64,000 nt of DNA from Sialis fuliginosa (lineage: Eukaryota > Arthropoda > Insecta > Megaloptera > Sialidae), in assembly GCA_961205875.1 (NCBI GenBank), contig OY540810.1, positions 9,796,001 to 9,860,000 on the forward strand, in the 5' to 3' direction. Under the pieces are notes generated by a model, which did not search any database, was not told the origin of the DNA, and was given only the letters and a program-made list of their open reading frames with translations. Position 1 is the first letter of the stretch; each line of letters begins with the position of its first letter. Shown piece after piece: positions 33,447 through 47,034 of the stretch. Both the position numbers and the translations under genes were made by a program.

Positions 33447-36069
33447 TAGTTAAAATTTATAAAATAAGTCTTATTGTTAGATAAATCAACTTGTAACCGG
33501 AAACTAATAATTACTTTTGCTTAATTGGGAGCAAAATAATAACTTGTCTCTAAATAATTGGGTTTCAAACTGTAGGTCGCGAAAAGTTTTAACTTAGAAT
33601 ATTGGTACGCCACTGAAAGACACAGACAGTTTTTTCTTACAAAAATATTACCTATAAATTGAGTTATGTACGTGAAGTAAGAGTAAGTCATAAAAAACAC
33701 AATAAACTGGCTGCATATGTTGAAAACAGACGACGTATCTAGACGGCGACAAAAATCTCGCGAAATCTAATGTAAAATCTATATAGATTCTATCAGAAGA
33801 CAAGCAACTAATCTTTTTGTGAGTGCAATGACAGCACTTCTTCACGAAGCGAGCGAAAATGTCAGATACGTTGGAATTAAATTAGATTTTTTGTCAACTT
33901 CTCTCGACAGCAGTGCTGCGGTTAATTTTTGAACAGACGTCGGAGTTTTTGTGTAATTTATTTAGTTTTGTCCTGATTTCGAGCCATGCTTCCCGTTCTG
34001 TGTTTGTTGTTGTTATATTTCGTATATTCTTCTTCTTTTTTTGTGTTTTTTTTTTTCTACTATTTATGTTGACCAGTGGAAATATGTAGCTGTTATATAT
34101 TCATTGTGCATGTAGTGGGGAATATGAAAATGTAACATAGTTTTATTTATATTTTTATTATTTAAATTACCCAGTTGTTTTCATTTCTTTTATTTTAATG
34201 TATGAATACTAGATGGTTTAGATATAAAGCCAACATATTTTTGTTAATTTATCTTACGATAGTTTCAGCTTTACCCATTTAATGTAAATAAGATATGATA
34301 GTAAATTTAAGATTTGTACACGCGTTACAAGTTACACTTCTTTGCGTGATTGAAAAAAAACTACGACAAATTACCCTCGAATAATATTATATTTGAAAAA
34401 AAAAAATTATTTCACCATAATTAAATAACTTTTTACATTATATATTTTCCAAACTTTCTAATAATAAAAAAGCAAATAAATAATCACTTCAAAAACTAAA
34501 TAAAACATCTAACAAAATCCTAAATGTAATGTTAATGTAAACGTAACACGAAATAATAACCCGTGTTACTCTTGCACACGCCATCAAAAATATATCGCAC
34601 TTCGAGCGAAACTGACTGTGCCGTTTCCAAAAGTTTGTTATCGCTGATACAAAAAAAATGGAAGACTGATATAATTGTTGAAGTATAAATTATTCCTACC
34701 ATTTTAACTAAAAATTTAAGAAATAACACTGTTAGCACATTACAACGAAGCTTTAAATTTTTAATAAAAATGGCGAGGCTAACTTGTACTTCTCCAAAAA
34801 TGATATATATCTGCTATTTTTTTTTAATGGCGATAGCTAATTTCTAGAAGCTGTACAGTTTTTGGACATTAAAAATTTATAGATATGAGAAAAAATAGGA
34901 GTAAATATATCACTAAAAATCCATTTTTTTCATTTCCACCTGGATTTTTTTCTGAGAAATAATATATTTTTGAAGAGATGTACCAAGGTTTATCGTGTGA
35001 TTACTGTTGCTCGGTTATAAGAGAAACAAATTCAAATATTTATTCAAACCCTTATTTTTTTAAATAAATGATACATTTGAAAAACGTAATATGATGGATT
35101 TAAAAAAATATCATTTCTGAATTTAACGCATCAAAATTCTTAAGAAACAAAGGTTTTTCATCTCTGATGTAGTGATATTAATAAAAAAAAATCAAAATTG
35201 AGTCTTGTCTCGTCCGAATTTACGCCAGTCTCGTCTCGACGTGCATCTCTAATTACGAAATTGTACCATTTAAAAGTTAAATAAAACAATGTAAACAATA
35301 TTCGTAATAAATTATAAATTGTAATACACGAAATAAATTAAATACAAATCGTGTAAAGTTAGTCACACAAACACGAGATAATATACAACATACATGATAA
35401 CTTTGAGTAATCAAAAGTTAAGTACGGTTTCTGAGAGATAATGAAATAAAGCAACCGTATCAAATAGGTCATATTATATGTAAAACACTCCACCCTTCAG
35501 AATGACAGCTACTGGAAGTTTGTTAGACGTGTTTATTTTCGTGAAAGTAACTGTTAAAATATTATCACTAATATTAAATTATCTGTGTAATATTTGCATG
35601 TAACTATGTATGGAATTTGAATCCAGGAGAGTTTGTGTAACTGCGTAAAGTTTATTTATTTATTGCTACTGTTTACAAAATATAAAGTAATCAGTTAGTA
35701 ACTAAATTAATAAATTATTATGATGTAATATGATCCCAAATATTTTTTCGTCATACACATATGTATATTTTTATACGGTACTGCTCCAAGCAGTTATTTA
35801 TTTTGTCCTCCCCCCCTCTAACTCGGTAACTACTGGCTCAAAAAATCTGAAACAAATTTGGTAACGAGGCTTTGGTGGAACTACCGACGACAAGTACTAA
35901 AGTCAACAATATCATTTCAAATTTTGGAGAAATAGAGAGGGGAGTCATAGTATTTTTATTTTTATTTTCATATCTAGGCATGTGGGGTGTCGAAATATAG
36001 ATCTTAATTAGTAGAATATGACTCTATTTTTTTAACTCAAAAATGGTGCTTGTAGAGAGCTCCAAGCAG
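33447..36069. other. No gene supported
   Basis: AT-rich. At 33986 an ATG in fair context (gagccATGc) opens a 28-codon hydrophobic frame (MLPVLCLLLLYFVYSSS...) ending at 34072 that looks like a signal peptide, in a slightly GC-richer patch (33880-34000). No following exon could be shown. Homopolymer and low-complexity runs are common. Confidence 0.35.
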
Positions 36070-36224
36070 CTTTGGCCGATTGTCATCAAATTAAACTGTT
36101 TTACAGTTTTTCAGTAATGGCAGTAATAAAATATCAACAAATATTTTTAATTTAGTACATTTAATTAAAAAAGTGTCCGACACTAGAGTATTATTCAAGA
36201 CTGGTACATGCGGTACCAGTACCT
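36070..36224 (+). mobile_element. TA-flanked MITE, copy F (right-end fragment)
   Basis: Starts internally at 'ttggccgattgtcatcaaat' and ends 'gtaccagtacct' followed by TA. A small duplication near the end gives 'ggtac' twice. Confidence 0.78.
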
Positions 36225-37239
36225 TACATTACTTTACACTTTACACGTTTACTGTTATTTTCAGTATTACGTATAAGTTATATATGAAAGTCACATGGCA
36301 CATATGGCATATATTTTTACTTTAGTATTATAATATGAAATATAACAATTCAAATTTTCTTTTCTTTTTTGTGTCTTTGTGGAAACATTGTCTGTACATT
36401 GTACATTATCTATAAAATTCTTAGACTACATAAAAATACAATGCTGGTTTTTATACTTTCTTGATCTTTATGAAGATATGATACCAATTACAATGCAAAT
36501 TGGCGTAAGTTTTTTTAGATTGGTAGAAGTAAATCTGAATAATACATATGTACTTAATAACTATTTTATATTTCAATTGTGTAGACGGGACTTAAGAAAT
36601 ATTAAAGAGAAACGATCATTTCAAATTTAAAGAATGAATTATATGTATGCATTAAATGCGATAGGAATACTTTCATTAAAAAATAGGTACCTACATTTAC
36701 GAGTTGAATACTTTCAATAATTCTTGATTACATAGATTAATTTTTTTATGGGGGGATTACCTCCCCCATATGAAATAACTATAAAAAAACATGGAACATA
36801 AATAAATGTGATTTTTATATTAATTCAAAAACAAATAAATGTACTAAATCATAAAGTTAGGAAAGGTTATAATGGATAGTGGATACATAACAACCAACTC
36901 TATAGTCTGCTTCATTTAAGATTCCAATGGTGGGCGGGGATTAGACGGTACGATTCACACAGGCACTATTCTCGCACAAGGTTAGCCCACAAAATAAAGA
37001 TAATAAGAAGCCATATTTCACGTTAAAAAACTGGCTATCGTTTTTTTACACGTTTTTAGAATAACTAATCTGACAATTTGAATTTATTTGCATTTGTTTC
37101 CAAAGCAATATGTATTAGTAGATGTATTGCGTCAGTGAAAATTGTGTTATTGTGAATCTGCCTGGCGTTTTTCCTAATCAGGAGCTCGTATTGTGCTTCC
37201 TATGTTTAGCTACCGCTGCAATCTTAATTGAAACATAAA
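36225..37239. other. No gene seen
   Basis: AT-rich. 36880-36905 ('ggatacataacaaccaa') matches an outer part of repeat R2 (24300-24340), suggesting that the R2 copy at 37240 is split by about 350 bp of other sequence. Confidence 0.4.
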
Positions 37240-37500
37240 CGTACACGAATTTGTTATCAAAACTCGATGGCAGCCATTTTTTTTATTAAATGTCATTATC
37301 AGTGAATATATCTCATAGGCGTCGGTTGAAAATTCATAATATGCAAATAAGCTTTAAATTACAATTGAATTTGATCTGTAAGGGAGGTGATTAATGAATT
37401 ATCAATGAAATATTTTTAAAACCAATATAAGACTTTCATTTTTAAAACTATATTTATTTTAAAATTTTGTCGGTGACTCCGTGGACCGATTTTTTTGCAG
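37240..37500 (+). repeat. Interspersed repeat family R2, copy 2
   Basis: Holds 'ggcgtcggttgaaaattcat', 'atgcaaataagctttaaatt' and 'gactccgtggaccgat', matching 24001-24330 inverted and 47090-47420 in the same orientation. Confidence 0.7.
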
Positions 37501-37546
37501 ATAACAATGTTATGAATTCTAACAATAAGTCATACTACTAAAGATG

Positions 37547-37585
37547 CTGAAAGTTAAAAGCAGCGAAACGTTTAAAAATAACTCC
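37547..37585 (+). ncRNA. Decayed hammerhead ribozyme motif
   Basis: CTAAAGA (one change from CTGAAGA), one unpaired T, stem II GCTG...CAGC, then GAAA and ACGTTT. It keeps the layout of the other motifs but the core G is lost, so it should be inactive. Confidence 0.45.
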
Positions 37586-38195
37586 ACACCAACCAAGCTA
37601 AGATCATCCAGATGTTTGAACGGCAGCGGTGAAAGCCTTTAAGTAACATATGACATTTTAACTATCTTCCAAAATTCTCCTCTCTTTCTCAAAGCCATCT
37701 GCGTTAGTGATGACACGCCACAGCGGGAATGGAGACACATAGAGAGAGAAATACGCGCACAAATAAACAACAATAAGAAAGTGTAGTCGATTCTCAGGTT
37801 GATAAGCAGTCGCTCCTGGGATGAGATAAGAGGAGAGTTTGCATTACAATATGCAAATTTTATCCTCAATTACGAGGCTACCTCTAGCGTTTGCTTTTAT
37901 TGGCGATGTGCTGTTTGCGAGATGCGCCCGAATCTGCCGATTAAAATTCTCAAGATGTAGTGGCTGTTCATGAAATGCGCCATTAACGCATATCGGACGA
38001 GTGATTTTAAATCTTACAGTATTCAGTGTAGAAAACCTTATAGATAAAAGAGATACGCAATGAAACAGACATTTGAGATTGACGCAATTTTTTATTAAAA
38101 CCGCAAAAATTAAAAAAAAATCAGCTACGTTACACATAGCTCAAATTAATTAAGTTTCTTGAACTGAATCTTTTTTAGCACTAAAATAATAGAAA
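37586..38195. other. No gene supported; GC-richer patch
   Basis: 37650-38010 is less AT-rich and contains an octamer-like ATGCAAAT (37852-37859). A minus frame of 97 codons with a true ATG runs 38137-37844; no domain recognised. It may be non-coding regulatory DNA. Confidence 0.3.
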
Positions 38196-38289
38196 ATAGT
38201 TAAATAATATGTTTTGAGGCTTCCGCGGTGATCTTGATATGGATCTTGGCTTCTGGGTGTAAGCCAAGATCCATAGTTAAATAATATGT
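38196..38289. repeat. 60-bp insert with perfect hairpin flanked by 17-bp direct repeats
   Basis: ATAGTTAAATAATATGT occurs at 38196-38212 and 38273-38289. The 60 bases between end in a 15-bp perfect stem (38238-38252 with 38261-38275, loop ctgggtgt). The direct repeats look like a target-site duplication. The second arm of the stem runs three bases into the right-hand repeat. Confidence 0.75.
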
Positions 38290-39539
38290 CATTTTTGTGT
38301 GATGAAACCTATCAAATATAATTTAATTGAAATTAAACAGATCTGTAATCTATATATTAATACGTAAACATCGAAAATTGTCGTACGTTTTTTTAGTATT
38401 TATTATAAAAGGAGGTAAATGAAACTTATATAATTCAAAAGGTATCTACTGTGTCATAGATGTGCACAAAAAAATCGTGTGTATGTTGCAGTTAAGGCAG
38501 GTAAAATAAAGTTAATTCCTCTCACATCGTTCAACAGCATAGCAATACTCCTGGCGCCACCAAGCGGCAAAAATAAATAGTTTTGGGTTTCTATCAAACG
38601 TAGAGAATGTGTATAGAGATTTCAATTAGCGTTCAATTGCAGTGTTTTTATTTGGAAATTTTTGTTGTAAAAGCAGGTTAGGTTAGGTTAGGTACTGTGC
38701 CATAGACGTGCACAAAAAATCATGTGTGTATGAAATATTGGTCGAATCAAGTATAATTGTTTATTTAATTACATTTATTACGAAATTAGTTCCGCAGTTC
38801 TTTAACATCAGCCTATTTATTGCATTGAAGTCATTTTAACCAATCAACATTACTATTTAAAAAACATTCATTTCAATGCATAAGTAACTTTGAAAATTAT
38901 TTGACAAACTTCATCTACACAGAAAAAAGATTTGAAAAATAACTAACCATTAATTTTTGATTCAAATATCTGCAATATTACACAATACATCAAAAAGACA
39001 ATAAGTGTAATATCTAACCTTTGGAATCTTTTTCGAAAAAAATGTTTTTTTAGTTTTTTACGACGAAAATATTGTCAATACCCAATACGAACATTACACA
39101 TATGGGATTAAGCAAATACCATCTTTATGGTGAAAGTGTAGTCTATGGAACTTAGTGAAACTAACAACAAAATTTGAATTCATTCGTTCGAATAGTTTCG
39201 ATAGAACAGACATTGTCCGTTTCATTCATGAACTGTACTTTTTATTGCGGATCTCCTCAACATACCACCGACTTTACATACATCAATAAAATCGTTTTAA
39301 AAGTATTTTAAACTATTCAGTGTGTTCATTGTTGTTACCATTTCACAAGAATCGAGAATGTGTTTTATTATAGTAGGTCACAGTACATAATATTCTTTCG
39401 GTTAAATCAATGTTATGTTAACACAAACGAAGTTCGAATGATTTAAAATCTTTTACTTATTTTTCATTGGAGAAATGTATGTGTACAGAGTAAAGCTGCA
39501 GAGAGTGGGGCAAGTCTCATATCGTCTCGGTTTTGAAGT
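38290..39539. other. No gene seen; direct repeat and TTAGG run
   Basis: A 40-bp phrase (actgtg(t/c)catagatgtgca...) occurs at about 38449-38490 and again at 38695-38735. Between them (38675-38695) is a run of four TTAGG-type units, the insect telomere repeat. The remainder is AT-rich. Confidence 0.55.
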
Positions 39540-39740
39540 GAAACAAATGAATTGAAATGACCTCGAAACGTTTTAAAACGATTAAACACGTTTTCAAGAT
39601 GAAACGCTAAGGAGAGTGTACATATACGTGAGAGAGCGATGAATAGATGTATAAGAGAAAGATGGATGAATAGTTAGTTTACATCGGTTATGCATGAGAA
39701 AGTGAAGAGTAGATGTATTTTATAAGCCTTAGTACAGGAT
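39540..39740 (+). repeat. Interspersed repeat, inverted partner of 13800-14010
   Basis: Contains 'aagatgaaacgctaaggaga', 'tacgtgagaga', 'gatgaatag' (twice) and 'tttacatcggttatgcatga', the reverse complement of phrases at 13800-14010. Confidence 0.7.
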
Positions 39741-39853
39741 GATTCGGGACTGGCGTGTCAAACTAATAGTTGATCAAACTATCGGCCGACTAAAGGTCTG
39801 TAGTGTACGCAAGCTCTTAAATGATAAATGATAGATATAGTGTTACCATTCTA

Positions 39854-40518
39854 CAGGTGTCCTACGGGAAGGTATTGAAACTAATCAGCTGTCATGCTGT
39901 AGAATCAGAAGCATACGGAGCTGTATGGAAGCAATTCGACAACGACTGTATAAGCTAAGATAGAAATAAGAACCTATTGTCTGTTCCTAGGACGTTATCC
40001 GTGGATGAAATGGGCTTCGTGACTGTTTCCTGCCCTGATTGCCCCAGGGCACTTCCCGATCCTCCCAGTCATCCATGTCTGGTGGTGGTATAGTGACGTA
40101 AATAACTGGCTGTATATGAAAAAAAAAATGAAAAAAAAATGTGTTGAAAAGAGGAGAGACTGCAATTTTATTCGGGCTATGGTAGCGCGTCAAAATAAAT
40201 AATCTGACTTTTTCTCTTGAAAAGTTCTTCTGTGTATGACAGTTCTTGTAGGGGGTTTCGTATTAAATACAAAAAACAAAACCACACTGAAAAGGCTATA
40301 ATTCATTATTTATTTAAACTCATACAGAATTATCGATCATTTTAGCATATTTTTTATCAATTAAATAAATTGATGCACAAATATTTCATTACATCATATT
40401 TTATTTAAACAAATTAAAAACTGCAGACTTTCTTCTTTTCAACGCTGTTTTTTTAATAATAGCATCCGTTTGAAAATGATAGCTGATTAGTTTCAACACC
40501 TTCCCGTGGGACACCCTG
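39854..40518. mobile_element. 665-bp TA-flanked element with about 43-bp terminal inverted repeats
   Basis: Left end CAGGTGTCCTACGGGAAGGT... pairs with the right end ...CCTTCCCGTGGGACACCCTG. The inner parts also pair (gaaactaatcagctgtcat / atgatagctgattagtttc). TA on both sides. The centre holds a GC-rich piece (40010-40100) that is open on the minus strand (PPPDMDDWEDREVPW) but ends in unrelated sequence; it may be a captured fragment. Confidence 0.8.
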
Positions 40519-43500
40519 TATTATAGTATTAACACATACCACCCCAGTGATTTTTACAAAAATCAAAGACGAAAAGAATGAGACTGTATTTGTTAATAAT
40601 GTTAAACTCGCTCTTTATGGGATAAACATGTAAATTATCGCGGTTAGAAAACGTTTGCATTTGGCATGAAAGTGTTAATGGACTGTGCAATGCGTCTACT
40701 GATTTTTTTTCGTTGTTGTTGGTTGGTTTTAATGCTAATTCAATTGTTTCTGATTATTATGTGTAAAAGTTTTTGACTGGGAATTTTCGTTCGTCTTAAT
40801 TGAATGTTGGAGTTTGTTTGATAATTTTTTTGTAACTTTGTTAAGTGCTTTTTCAAATTTTTGTGATGAGCGTATGAAAGTATAATTATGGTAATTTTAT
40901 TCCATTGCTAATTTTTTCATAAATTATGTATGTTTATGCAAATTTTCTTTAATTTGTACACACCTAACAATGATTTTTTGAATTTAGACTTCTAAATGGT
41001 ATGTTGGTTTTTAAAGCCAGCATTTAGAAATATCAATCTAATATTTACGTCAAATTTTACAACAAAAAACCTAAAAAAATGTGTTCTAAATTCTAAAAAA
41101 GAATTCAAATTCCATAAACAATAACATGTATTATTAAGTAGAATAATAACAATTTTTTTTTCTTCAAAATTGTTTTTTTTCGAGCTGTTGAGTCGATACG
41201 TATTAGTCGATATTCTAGAGTCTACATAATGATTCGTCTAATTGGTTAATAAAATTTTGAGAAAATCTGCTACTTTAGAATACCACCTAAGCAGAAAGTT
41301 ATAGTAGAGGTAAATTAGCATTTTGAAGTGATTCAATCGTGAAGTTGAATTTTTTTTGCTCTTTGTACGTTCGAAGATGAGTTAAAAATCGAAAAAGTTA
41401 AGAAAATCGGCCATGTGTGTCCCGAGAAAATTGCATCATTGTGCATTTTTGATGCATTTCGAGTGCATCGCTACACTATTTTTTAAATATCTTCGGTTTT
41501 ATAGGTCGTAGAATAATAAAAAAAACACGCAAAATACTTGTAAATTAATATAGAACTGAAAAAAAATAAAAATTGCAAAAAACTTTTTTATCACCAATAA
41601 TGCAATAATTAACGTACAAATCAAAGGATTTTTAAGAAATCGGGAAGAAATATGTTATAAATACGAGATGAAATTTTCAAAAATTATTTTTGATTTTACG
41701 CCCACAATCGGTCACTTTTGAAAACAATGTATTTATTTCATTTAATGAGAAAACATCGTAGAGTAAATTCTATTTTTTTAAATTGTAGACTTTGTTATGT
41801 ACTTTCTTGTAAGTATATACAAAAATCTGTTAAATAAGTTAAAATATCGTATTTGATGAATAAACTAATAAATTTTTGCTAGGGATTTTAATTATAGATG
41901 AAATGCATCATTATAATCAGCAAACAAATGTTTATAGAAAATATGTATAAAAGAACATAAATTCAAATCACATTTCTAACAAGTCTTTGGACCGTAAAAC
42001 ATTAATTTCAACGTTCGCGTAAAACTTCTTAAATATATTTCAAACACGACTTTGATTCAGATAAACAATAGGTTCAGATAAATCTTCGGAAAGCTTCGTA
42101 CCACTCATCAAATAATAAAATACTTGTCAGTTGTGAAATGCAGCATTTCTGTAATATCTCAATGTCATAACACAGAATATTACTGCGGTCTTTCGCTTTT
42201 ACCGTATTCTGATGAGTTTTATTAGGATGTAGTAAAAAACATGGAATTGTCTTCAAGAATTATTATTGTTACAAAGGCCAATGCCATCGAGTTTTTTATT
42301 CATTATATTTTCTTTATATTTAATGACTTGTTCGAGAAGAGACAGGGTAATATGAAAATAGTAAAGAAAGGTTAGTTAATTCTATAGATTCATATTCTGC
42401 TATGACTTTGTCATTTGTTAAGTCTTCTGGAATGTAGAGAAACTAACTTGTAGGTGTTTAAAATGTTAGTTAATTTATATATAACTTAAAGAGTTGCAAT
42501 TATATTTTTTTAATTAACTTAGTATTTATAAATGAAAATAATTTAAATTTTATTTCCATTACGTTATCTTGTTTCTTGTTTCTAAAAAAAAAACGACCAA
42601 AACCGAAACTTCACTGAAGCACGTATTTTAGGCCTAATTTTCGTACGGTCACTAAAATATAACCTAAACTTATTATAATATCTAAGTTAAATTAAATTAT
42701 CATAATGGATATAATATGTATTATTTGTAAAACGATGTATATAATAATCAAAAAATTGTTTATTGTTTGGACAGAGCTTATATACAAACATATATATATA
42801 TATATGTATATACCAATTGATTGTTCATAGAGGTATTTGTATAATGTATAATAAAAAATGATTATCAAATAAACGACTCTAAAAATAAAAATAAAGTATA
42901 AAAATTAAATGGTGGATTAATATTTTATTATTTGTCGATATATTTTATAATTTACATTTTGTTTTTATGAACTCATAAAAATGGCAATTTAAAAACCAGG
43001 ACAATAAAATAGGGCAATAAATCGTTGGTTACCTCTTTCACAATTAAATTAAACTGCCTAATAAAATGAGAAATTGGAAATAAAGTGAATTACAAAGAAA
43101 TAATTGCTTAATTTAAATTGATTACGTTTGAAAGCAATATAACTCATCTTAAAAAAAATCCTATTAATGATAAAAAATATCTTATATATCAAAACATTTA
43201 TTTGTATTGAAATGATGATATATCTTATTACTTATCAGTGGCTTCGTCCGTGTTTATTTTGCAATAAATTATCTGTTATAATTTTTATTACATATATTTT
43301 TTTTTTATACGTTTTGGATCTAAATAAGTATGTATTTTATAAAAGTAATTACTTACATATATTTAAGACAAATCGATGAAAAATCAAAAAGCTAAACAAA
43401 TTCAAGTATGTAAAATAACGAGATATTTTGAAAAAAATATTTTTGCAACTCATAAACTTTTATGACAAAAATTGTAGATAAATTAATGTTCTTTAAGATT

Positions 43501-43782
43501 GTTATTTGATGTTTAATTAACAATTACCAGTTTACGAAATAATTCGCAAAAGCTACTTTTTATAAACTTTGTCACGCTATAATTCGCAATCGGATAGTTT
43601 TTAAGAAAATAAGCATGGAAAAGAAGGTGTAGAAAATTAAGCGTTGGGCAAAAAAAGTATCATTTTCGTTGTAGCTTCGACGGTTTGCAAGATATTTACG
43701 TTTGATGTTTTTACAACCCACTGACAATTATAGTAAATAGTATGGTTTATATAAATGACCATGACGCATGCGGTTAAGTAGT
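40519..43782. other. No gene seen
   Basis: Very AT-rich. A TA microsatellite lies at 42790-42806. Open frames at 42074-42256 and 43167-43379 have no support. Confidence 0.45.
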
Positions 43783-44273
43783 AAATGTACTAATTTAGAA
43801 ATATTTGTTGATAATTGATTTATTTTCTTCCATTACTGAATCATAATCTATAGACACTTAACTGAAAAACAGCTTAATTTGATGACATTCGGCCAATGGG
43901 TGTCATAATGATGAACATTTAAACTAATTGTTAGTGTAATCTATTTATTAATTATTATATTATCATAACATCAGCTTTACATTGTTTCAAATTTAACAAT
44001 TTTTTATTTTATAACTTTTGCGTCATAGTTTTTATCATTTTGTAATCATATATATAAAAATCCATCACTGGGTGCCCATTACTGGTTTTACCTTGTCCAT
44101 TACTGAAGAAAAAATATAAACAAAACAAAAGGCTATAATTAAAAAAACTATATTCGCGTTTAATTTAATTGATTTAATTAGTAACATGAGTTCATGAGAA
44201 TTACAAAAAAGAAGCTCATCAATCTCAAAAACAGTATACCTTACTCTTAACGCGTCCAAGACTGGTGCCAGTG
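43783..44273 (-). mobile_element. TA-flanked MITE, copy G
   Basis: Inverted orientation. The body matches copy E; the right end reads 'ccaagactggtgccagtg', the left terminal 30 bp is lost. The open frame at 44065-44259 is inside it and not a gene. Confidence 0.82.
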
Positions 44274-47034
44274 AATGTGAATTTTATGGCGAGAGTTCAA
44301 CTTTCAACAATGTAAAGTTCAAACTCAACAAATAAATAAATAACAAAAAAGATTTCAATTTATTCTAAATTGTATTTGCTGAATAAAACACGTTACAAAT
44401 TTATTTCATCCAAGTTTCTCACCCATTATCACCGAGAAGTCCTTAAAGATAATCACCAAGATACCATTTTGAACGCACACATCTTGGTCGAAGGTTGATA
44501 TTGCTTGTTCTTTTTCCATCGCACTTATTTCGATATTCCGAACGTACAAATTGAAATGCGATTTGCCCGAAACGCACAATTCACCCAGAAGATAATTGGG
44601 CTCATTGTTTTCAAGTGGTGTTTATTTAAATCTCTTCCTATGTACATTCATCTTTCTTCCACGCAACGCACGTTGGTTCATTCTTGCTTTTTCTTACGTC
44701 TAGATAACTTGACAACTCGGTACTTTTTTGTACATGAGAATCTTTCTACGACGTAATTGGTTGGTGTTTTGGTAATGTTTATTATTCCACGTACGTGCAT
44801 ATGAGTGTTGAGTTTATTTTTTAGTATTTTATTTCTTTTTATGTATAAAAAAAAGTAGTGGAAAAATCGATGTTCTCTTTTCAAAATTCAATATCGATTC
44901 CAAGAAGTATAAGATTAAAATTTTCAATTTTCCCATTGAGTGTTGCCAACAGCTGATCATAATACACAATTTTTCTTCAATATCTGTATTTCTTTTCAAG
45001 TATAATATCGTCAGTAAAGTATTGCATAACAAGTTTTTTTGATATTTAATATCTACAGACGATTCTTTTGAGATATTGAAACGCAAACAGAGTTTTATTT
45101 CCATTTAATTAACATGGAAAAATGAATTAAAATAAAAAGTGTGTGTGTGTACTTATGTGTGCGCATTAGAAGTTATACTTTTTTGGCGTAGTGACATTTA
45201 GTGTGTAAATGCAAAACTAAAAAGCTGAATTAATATGTATTATCTACACCTAACCTTCATGATATTAAATTGTTTCCGTTACATGTTGCTCGCGCATTTT
45301 ATTTCCGTTGTATTACTGAAATTTCACCCTAAACGTGTCTAAATAAGTATAACTTCAATTGAATTTCCTACAAAATAAATTCTTTGTGCTCAATTCAAAG
45401 ATCCAGTATTTTTAAAGATATGTTTGTTTAAACATAAAAATTGGATTAAAAAGTAAGTCAAGTATCATTTTTAGTTTTTACAGTAGGTACCTCTTACGTA
45501 CGAGATAGTCTCCAGTTATACTCATTGTTATATGCCTGGGTGAAAGTTTAATGCTCACTATTAAAATATTGTAATTTATACGATCATATAATTTATACTC
45601 GATTGATTTAAATCGTTAATTGATAAAAAAAACATCCTTGCACAAGTATGGAGCCATTTATGTCAAGTGACCACTTTACATAAATTAAAATACATTTTGA
45701 TTTTCGACACTTCAACAATATTCTTTCTTTCGAGTGTTTTAACAATTTAGGATTTGTTAACTGACTTTTAAAGTCAACAAAAGTAATATAAAATGTTTTC
45801 ACCTTCATAATATAACGAGAATGATTTTATGTTATACAATGTAAATATGTGTAACATTTTTTACGTAATGTATTTATACCTCTCATTATTATAATGGGAA
45901 GGAAACATGAGCAAAAAAGTGCAATAAATTTTATAATAACACTGAATACGTCGGACTTAATTTCAACATTCCTGAAACAAGCAGGGAAATAAAAAACATG
46001 CGGAGTTTGTTTGAAATATGAACTTTTACGGATGTATTAAAAAAAGGTATTAATGCTGTATCATTTTACTTATGTATTTACCTGACGTAGTTATGGAGAA
46101 ACACATAGCACCGGGAATTATTATGCAAGGATCAAAAATTAAACAACGTTAATACAGTGGCGTTACAACAATGCGTTTATATAATTAAATAAAATTTAAA
46201 AAAATCATTTTATTAACATGCTTTTATTAGCTGTTTATATACTATGGGCTTCAGAAGTCGTCTGTCACCGTAAAGGTCAGAATCGCTTACAACAGATTCG
46301 AAAATATTAAGACAAAAAACATCGGTTATCTTTTTCTAGGGTGGAGCTTATATAGTTACATCATTTTAAATAAAAACACAAATATACATCCATTTCATTA
46401 ATTTATTTTATATCAAGTTTAAGATATTTAAATAATACTAAAATTCGGAATATCAAATATTTATTTCTACAATAGATTACATAATAATTTAATCGCTCGA
46501 ATCTATATGAGTAGTATCAACGAATAGTATTTCTTTATCTAGCAAATTAGTTTCAAAATATATGTATCTTTGTTTGGTATATGGATAAATAATTTAAATA
46601 TTATAATAATCAAATGGAAGGAGCCTACTAAGTTTGTGATGAGCAAATTTCAATGAAAACTGAATTTCACTGTATATTGTAAGCAAATTTTACAACTCAC
46701 TTTTCACCCACTTCTAATTGTTGTATTGATTTGAAACGAATGCAGTTTTGATAACAATATAATAATATGGTACCATCGTACATTGCTTGTATGATGATGG
46801 CGGGAAGTGGTCATAGGGACCCTTCTATGACAACAGCAAGCCCATGCGTGTTTTTGAGTTTTTTTAAACTAGAACTTTTTAAGTATAGAGTATAGAATAT
46901 TATTGGAGTGATAACTCAATCATAAAAACCTGTCTTGCAAAACAGCAAGGGCGGGGTACTGCAACATCCTTGTCTAATGAACTCTGATTGACTAATAGGT
47001 TATAAATATTGAATTCGCTCTATATAATGGTAAC
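44274..47034. other. No gene seen
   Basis: 44400-44760 is slightly less AT-rich and open in a + frame (83 codons) but without recognisable features. The remainder is AT-rich, including a short GT run at 45141-45151. Confidence 0.4.

Noticed and set aside
45005-45020. TCGTCAG (inverse CTGACGA) here and at about 31369
   Set aside because: Flanking sequence does not form stem II before GAAA.
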